DNA of 17,157 nt from Veillonellaceae bacterium SB90 (GTDB lineage: Bacteria; Bacillota; Negativicutes; Selenomonadales; Selenomonadaceae). Both the position numbers and the translations under genes were made by a program. Of this stretch, positions 13,956 through 17,157 are shown one piece after another (the first letter of the stretch is position 1; every line of letters begins with the position of its first letter). Location: positions 1-17,157 of the forward strand of contig CABJCJ010000040.1 in NCBI GenBank assembly GCA_902364065.1. The letters run 5' to 3'. The notes under the pieces were generated by a model that saw only the letters and a list, made by a program, of their open reading frames with translations, had not been told where the DNA came from and searched no databases.

Positions 13956-15937
13956 AGAGGGATAGAAGGGGCAGGATACAAAAGCATATCCTGGGCATGG
14001 TCTATATACTGGGGGCGCTTTTTGGCGTCATGGTGCTCCGCTATGCCTGGCTCCAGCTGGTGCAGGGGGACAACCTGGCGCAGCGCATGCGCGAGCAGGT
14101 AGGCTCGGATTTTGCCATCCAGTCGCCGCGCGGCACCATCCTGGACCGCAACGGACGCGAGATGGCCGTGAGCGTCATGACGAAATCGCTGTATGTGGAT
14201 CCCAACCATGTCAAAGACCCCGATGAGCTGGCAGCCAATCTGGCGCCGCTCATCAATATGCCGGAACAGGAGATCCTCGACGATATCAATGTCGGCGGCG
14301 GCTTCGTCTGGATCAAGCGCCGCATGGAGCATGACGAATACGAGCAGGTCCGCGCGATGATCCGGGAAAACAAATACACGGATTGCCTGGGCTTCCGCGA
14401 CGAGGCTAAGCGCTACTATCCGAATGATATGCTGGCGGCCAATGTCATCGGCTTCGTGGGCACGGATGACAAGGGCCTTGACGGCATCGAGCAGGGCCTC
14501 GACAGCCTGCTCAAGGGCGAGGTCAAGGAGAAATTCCTGACGACCGACCGCCAGAACCGGCCAATCCTCGACTCCATCTTCTCGAGTCAGCGCAGCTATC
14601 AGGGGGAATACTGCAAGAGCGTCGAGCTGACGCTCGACAGCTCCATCCAGTTCATCGTCGAGCAGGAACTTGACCGGGCTATGGCAGAAAACAATCCGAA
14701 GGGCATCACCTGCGTGGTCATGGATCCCAAGACGGGAGAGATCCTGGCCATGGCTTCGCGTCCGTCGTACAACCCCAACCGCTTCTGGGACTATCAGCCG
14801 GAGGTCTGGAAGAACAAGGCTGTGTCCTTCATCTATGAGCCGGGCTCGACCTTCAAGTCCGTTGTTGCCGCAGCCGCGTTGCAGGAAAAGGTCGTATCGC
14901 CGAATCAGGTCTTCGTCGACCCCGGCTACGTCATGGTTTCCGGCCGCCGCATCCAGAACTGGAGCGGTACGAGCTTCGGCACGGTCACGTTCACCGATGT
15001 CGTCAAGCAGTCGCTGAACACGGGCTTTGCCCAGGTCGGCCTGCGCCTCGGCGCGCACAAGCTCACGGAATACGCCAAGCTGTTTGGCTTTGGCACGCCG
15101 ACGGGCATCGAGCTGCCAGGCGAGGAGAGCGGCCTGCTCTTCAATCCCGATGATATGCGGGATTCCGATACGGCTACGATGTCCATCGGCCAAAGTATTG
15201 CCGTTACGCCGCTGCAGCTCATCACGGCCATGTCAGCCATCGCGAATGACGGCGTGCTGCTCAAGCCGCATATCGTCAAGACAATCACGAATGCCGACGG
15301 TTCGGTCTACGAGGAAAAGGGCACGACGGAAGTGCGCCGCACCATCGAGTCGGCCACGGATAAAACGCTCGTGGGCCTCCTGGAGCAGGTCGTCGCGAGC
15401 GGCGGCGGCAAGAAAGCTGCCGTCAAGGGCTACCGCATTGCCGGCAAGACCGGTACGGCGCAGAAGATCCGCCCGGATGGCACGGGCTACATGGACGGGC
15501 GTTACATCGCTTCGTTCTGCGGCTTTGCACCCGTAGAGGATCCGCGCGTTACGGTGCTTGTCATCATCGACGATCCGGGAACCGGCAATTACTACGGCGG
15601 ACAGATCGCTGCGCCGGTGGCCAAGCGCATTTTCACGCAGCTCTTCCGCTACATGCACATCGAGCCTTCGAGCGATCCCTTTGCCGGGATGAACCAGAAG
15701 GCTGCCCAGACCAAGCCGAAGACAACGGCCACCTACACAGGTGAAGTGCCGGAAGGCAAGGTCGTCGTACCGGACTTTTCGGGCAAGAGCCTGCGGGAGG
15801 CGGCCCAGCTGGCATCGGAACGCGGCCTGAACTGTGACCCCGAGGGTTCCGGCTATGCCGTTTCGCAGAACATTCCCGCCAATACACTCGTGGATAAAGG
15901 CACGAGCGTAACCGTCACTTTCCAGTCGGGCGGCTGA
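13952..15937 (+). CDS. Class B penicillin-binding protein (FtsI/SpoVD type) with one PASTA domain
   Basis: This 661-residue transpeptidase crosslinks peptidoglycan during septum or spore-cortex synthesis. It has a short cytoplasmic basic tail, a membrane anchor (about 13-30), a dimerisation domain with SPRGTILDRNGREMAVS (58-74), and the penicillin-binding domain with STFK (Ser299 nucleophile), SLN (354-356) and KTGTA (499-503). It ends in a single PASTA domain (about 602-658) starting KVVVPDFSGKSLREA. One PASTA domain and SPRG/LDR features recall Bacillus SpoVD and FtsI. Without mra/mur neighbours I cannot decide between a division enzyme and a sporulation one. It follows telA by 39 bases, in the same operon. 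No upstream in-frame start exists because of a TGA at 13940. The downstream terminator lies inside the convergent glycosyltransferase gene. Confidence 0.94.
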   Translation: MKRDRRGRIQKHILGMVYILGALFGVMVLRYAWLQLVQGDNLAQRMREQVGSDFAIQSPRGTILDRNGREMAVSVMTKSLYVDPNHVKDPDELAANLAPLINMPEQEILDDINVGGGFVWIKRRMEHDEYEQVRAMIRENKYTDCLGFRDEAKRYYPNDMLAANVIGFVGTDDKGLDGIEQGLDSLLKGEVKEKFLTTDRQNRPILDSIFSSQRSYQGEYCKSVELTLDSSIQFIVEQELDRAMAENNPKGITCVVMDPKTGEILAMASRPSYNPNRFWDYQPEVWKNKAVSFIYEPGSTFKSVVAAAALQEKVVSPNQVFVDPGYVMVSGRRIQNWSGTSFGTVTFTDVVKQSLNTGFAQVGLRLGAHKLTEYAKLFGFGTPTGIELPGEESGLLFNPDDMRDSDTATMSIGQSIAVTPLQLITAMSAIANDGVLLKPHIVKTITNADGSVYEEKGTTEVRRTIESATDKTLVGLLEQVVASGGGKKAAVKGYRIAGKTGTAQKIRPDGTGYMDGRYIASFCGFAPVEDPRVTVLVIIDDPGTGNYYGGQIAAPVAKRIFTQLFRYMHIEPSSDPFAGMNQKAAQTKPKTTATYTGEVPEGKVVVPDFSGKSLREAAQLASERGLNCDPEGSGYAVSQNIPANTLVDKGTSVTVTFQSGG

Positions 15938-15942
15938 TGGCA

Positions 15943-17037
15943 TCAGGCTTTGCCTGCGGGAGGTTCCAGCAGGTTCAGCAGAGCAGTTTTCACGACAGAC
16001 GGTTCAATGGCATTCATGCAGGCATTTGTTTTATGCCTGCATTTTGTTTTGCAGCAGGCATGGCAGTCATTGGGGGTCAGGATGAAATGATGGCCTTTGG
16101 TCAGCGGTCCGTAGATATCGGGATGTGTCGGCCCCCAGAGTGAGAGTGTTGACAGCCCCACAGCCTCTGCAATGTACAGGGGGCCCGTATCGCCCGTCAG
16201 CAGCAGGTCGGCTTTGTGGAATACGCCGGCCAGCTGCAGGAGATTGGTCTTGCCGGCAAGTGAGAGCGACGGGCGGGAGCCCATGGCCCGCTGCGCCGTT
16301 TCAATATAGGGTGCGTCCGCCGGTGCGCCGGTGAAGACAATCTGGATGTCAGACGGCAGATCGCTCAGGGCCCTGCCAAAGTACTCCGGCGGCCAGTTCT
16401 TGTCCGGCCAGGTCGTGCGCACGTTGACGAGCAGCAGCGGCCGTGCGGGATCATGGCTCACGATGCCGTGCTTTGCAAGCAGTGTTTGCGCAAAATGTAT
16501 CGCTTCTTCGGGCAGGTTCAGCACGAGTCCTGGCCTGAAGTCGCTTGCTTCGATGCCGAGAGGGCGGAGCGCCGTCATGTACCGCCGGATCTTGTGGCGG
16601 TCGGGGATGTCGGGGGCTATCTCCGTCATGAAGAGGAAATTGCCCTCATGGCGCTCATGGATGCCGATGCGGCGTGGGGCATGGCTCATATGCGTCAGCA
16701 GTCCTGAGAGGAAGAGCCCCTGGATGTCGAGCGCGATATCGAATGTGTATGGTGCCAGCAGCCGGCGTGCCTCCTTCAGCGTATGGTACAGTCTGCGGAC
16801 ATCCAGATGACGGGCCGCGTCATCAAAGGGACGGCGGTCCCAGACGAGCAGGCGGTCGATGTCGGGATTGCCTTCGAGCAGGAGGCTGGCCGGCGGACTG
16901 ACGAGCCAGGTGATGTGGCAGCTCGGGCAGAGCCGCTTGAGATTGTGGACGACGGACGTGGAGTGGAGCACGTCGCCGATGGCACTGAGCCGCACGATCA
17001 GGATACGTGCGTTCTTCGGAAGTTTTGATTCGTTCAT
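15943..17037 (-). CDS. GT9-family heptosyltransferase (ADP-heptose:LPS type)
   Basis: Glycosyltransferase family 9 enzymes add heptose to the lipopolysaccharide inner core at the cytoplasmic face of the inner membrane. Matching features are the N-terminal RILIVRLSAIGDVLHSTSVV (11-30), LDIQGLFLSGLL (103-114), the central PDKNWPPEYF (211-220) and the donor-site motif TGDTGPLYIAEA (281-292) followed by LWGPTHPDIYGP (300-311). A cysteine cluster near the end (C325, C328, C329, C333, C340) resembles the CxxC...C pattern of WaaF-like enzymes. The 364 residues are normal for the family. The start has AAAGGA (17051-17046) 8 bases upstream. The presence of this gene supports an LPS-bearing cell. Its 3' end carries, on the opposite strand, the terminator of the convergent PBP operon. 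I saw no terminator of its own and no firm promoter in 17038-17157. WaaC, WaaF or WaaQ type cannot be separated by eye. Confidence 0.92.
   Translation of the reverse strand: MNESKLPKNARILIVRLSAIGDVLHSTSVVHNLKRLCPSCHITWLVSPPASLLLEGNPDIDRLLVWDRRPFDDAARHLDVRRLYHTLKEARRLLAPYTFDIALDIQGLFLSGLLTHMSHAPRRIGIHERHEGNFLFMTEIAPDIPDRHKIRRYMTALRPLGIEASDFRPGLVLNLPEEAIHFAQTLLAKHGIVSHDPARPLLLVNVRTTWPDKNWPPEYFGRALSDLPSDIQIVFTGAPADAPYIETAQRAMGSRPSLSLAGKTNLLQLAGVFHKADLLLTGDTGPLYIAEAVGLSTLSLWGPTHPDIYGPLTKGHHFILTPNDCHACCKTKCRHKTNACMNAIEPSVVKTALLNLLEPPAGKA
16016..16050 (+). terminator. Rho-independent terminator of the PBP operon, embedded in the GT9 gene
   Basis: A perfect 10-bp stem, ATGCAGGCAT (16016-16025) with ATGCCTGCAT (16033-16042), has a 7-base TTGTTTT loop and a tail TTTGTTTT (16043-16050). 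It points along the plus strand, 79 bases after the PBP stop codon. On the minus strand it encodes part of the cysteine cluster of the glycosyltransferase. Confidence 0.85.
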
Positions 17038-17067
17038 GGGATAAGTCCTTTGCTGATTCTTAAAATA

Positions 17068-17076
17068 TGTTACAAT
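17068..17076 (+). promoter_or_regulatory. Possible rightward extended -10 promoter
   Basis: TGT-TACAAT at 17068-17076 closely resembles the mscL promoter core (TGC-TACAAT, also followed by GAAAA). It would drive a gene starting right of the window. TTGCTG (17050-17055) lies 15 bases upstream, a short spacing for a -35. The remainder of 17038-17157 shows nothing else I can support. Confidence 0.4.
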
Positions 17077-17157
17077 GAAAAATAGGCTTTCATTGCAGGA
17101 TTTCTTTATCTTAATCTTACAGCAGTTTACAGCTTTTAAGCCGCTTGCTCATCGCCC

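Noticed and set aside
13928..15193. 421-codon minus-strand frame opposite the PBP gene, and similar long frames opposite htrA, tex and telA
   Set aside because: The plus- or minus-strand partner in each case has clear family motifs; the opposite frames are Arg/Asp/Ala-rich products of GC-rich codons without start signals.
15884..15909. Hairpin in the PBP PASTA codons as terminator for the GT9 gene
   Set aside because: The 9-bp stem has no U-run after it on the minus strand and is probably coding coincidence.
16015..16066. Cysteine cluster in the GT9 protein as a novel metal site
   Set aside because: Similar C-terminal cysteine patterns occur in WaaF-like heptosyltransferases, so it is not novel in itself.

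Overview
The window looks like chromosomal DNA of a diderm, low-oxygen Firmicute of the class Negativicutes (Selenomonas, Megasphaera or Veillonella relatives). Firmicute-type genes (walJ, xpaC-telA, a class B penicillin-binding protein with a PASTA domain) sit beside an ADP-heptose type LPS glycosyltransferase. There is also a fused pair of CobT-like domains resembling the ArsA/ArsB phenol phosphoribosyltransferase described in Sporomusa ovata. The genus is inferred; no rRNA is present. Base composition is moderately GC-rich in most genes and visibly lower in parts of the helicase gene.

Layout. At 1-42 is the terminator of a gene that lies to the left. mscL (125-565, +) encodes a mechanosensitive channel with a zinc-ribbon tail and converges on a 1063-residue PLD nuclease/helicase/DUF3427-like protein (570-3761, -). 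The 323-bp gap that follows is a divergent promoter region holding a tight cluster of DnaA boxes. It leads to an HD-domain hydrolase gene (4085-4645, +) closed by a strong terminator. On the minus strand, tex (6642-8891) and a double-CobT gene (4723-6645) form a translationally coupled pair. Divergent from tex is the operon walJ-htrA-rlmH (9062-11492, +), ended by a strong terminator at 11522-11579. A second plus-strand operon, xpaC/TM2-telA-PBP (11685-15937), follows and converges on a GT9 heptosyltransferase gene (15943-17037, -). The last 120 bases hold a possible rightward promoter.

How the parts relate. Most genes concern the envelope or housekeeping: osmotic release (MscL), wall-associated regulation (WalJ), envelope protein quality control (HtrA), septal or cortex peptidoglycan synthesis (PBP), LPS core (GT9), and ribosome or transcription upkeep (RlmH, Tex). 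The double-CobT protein would attach the lower-ligand base of a cobamide. The helicase/PLD protein is the most accessory-like gene and may be a nucleic-acid defence or repair factor.

The observations that stand out are: (1) the ArsA-ArsB-like fusion, in which the two halves have lost complementary motifs; (2) three perfect and one near-perfect DnaA boxes in 118 bp between helicase and HD gene; (3) two convergent gene pairs in which the terminator of one gene is embedded in the coding sequence of the other; (4) the zinc-ribbon tail on MscL; (5) an unusual start region for tex with an operator-like dyad.
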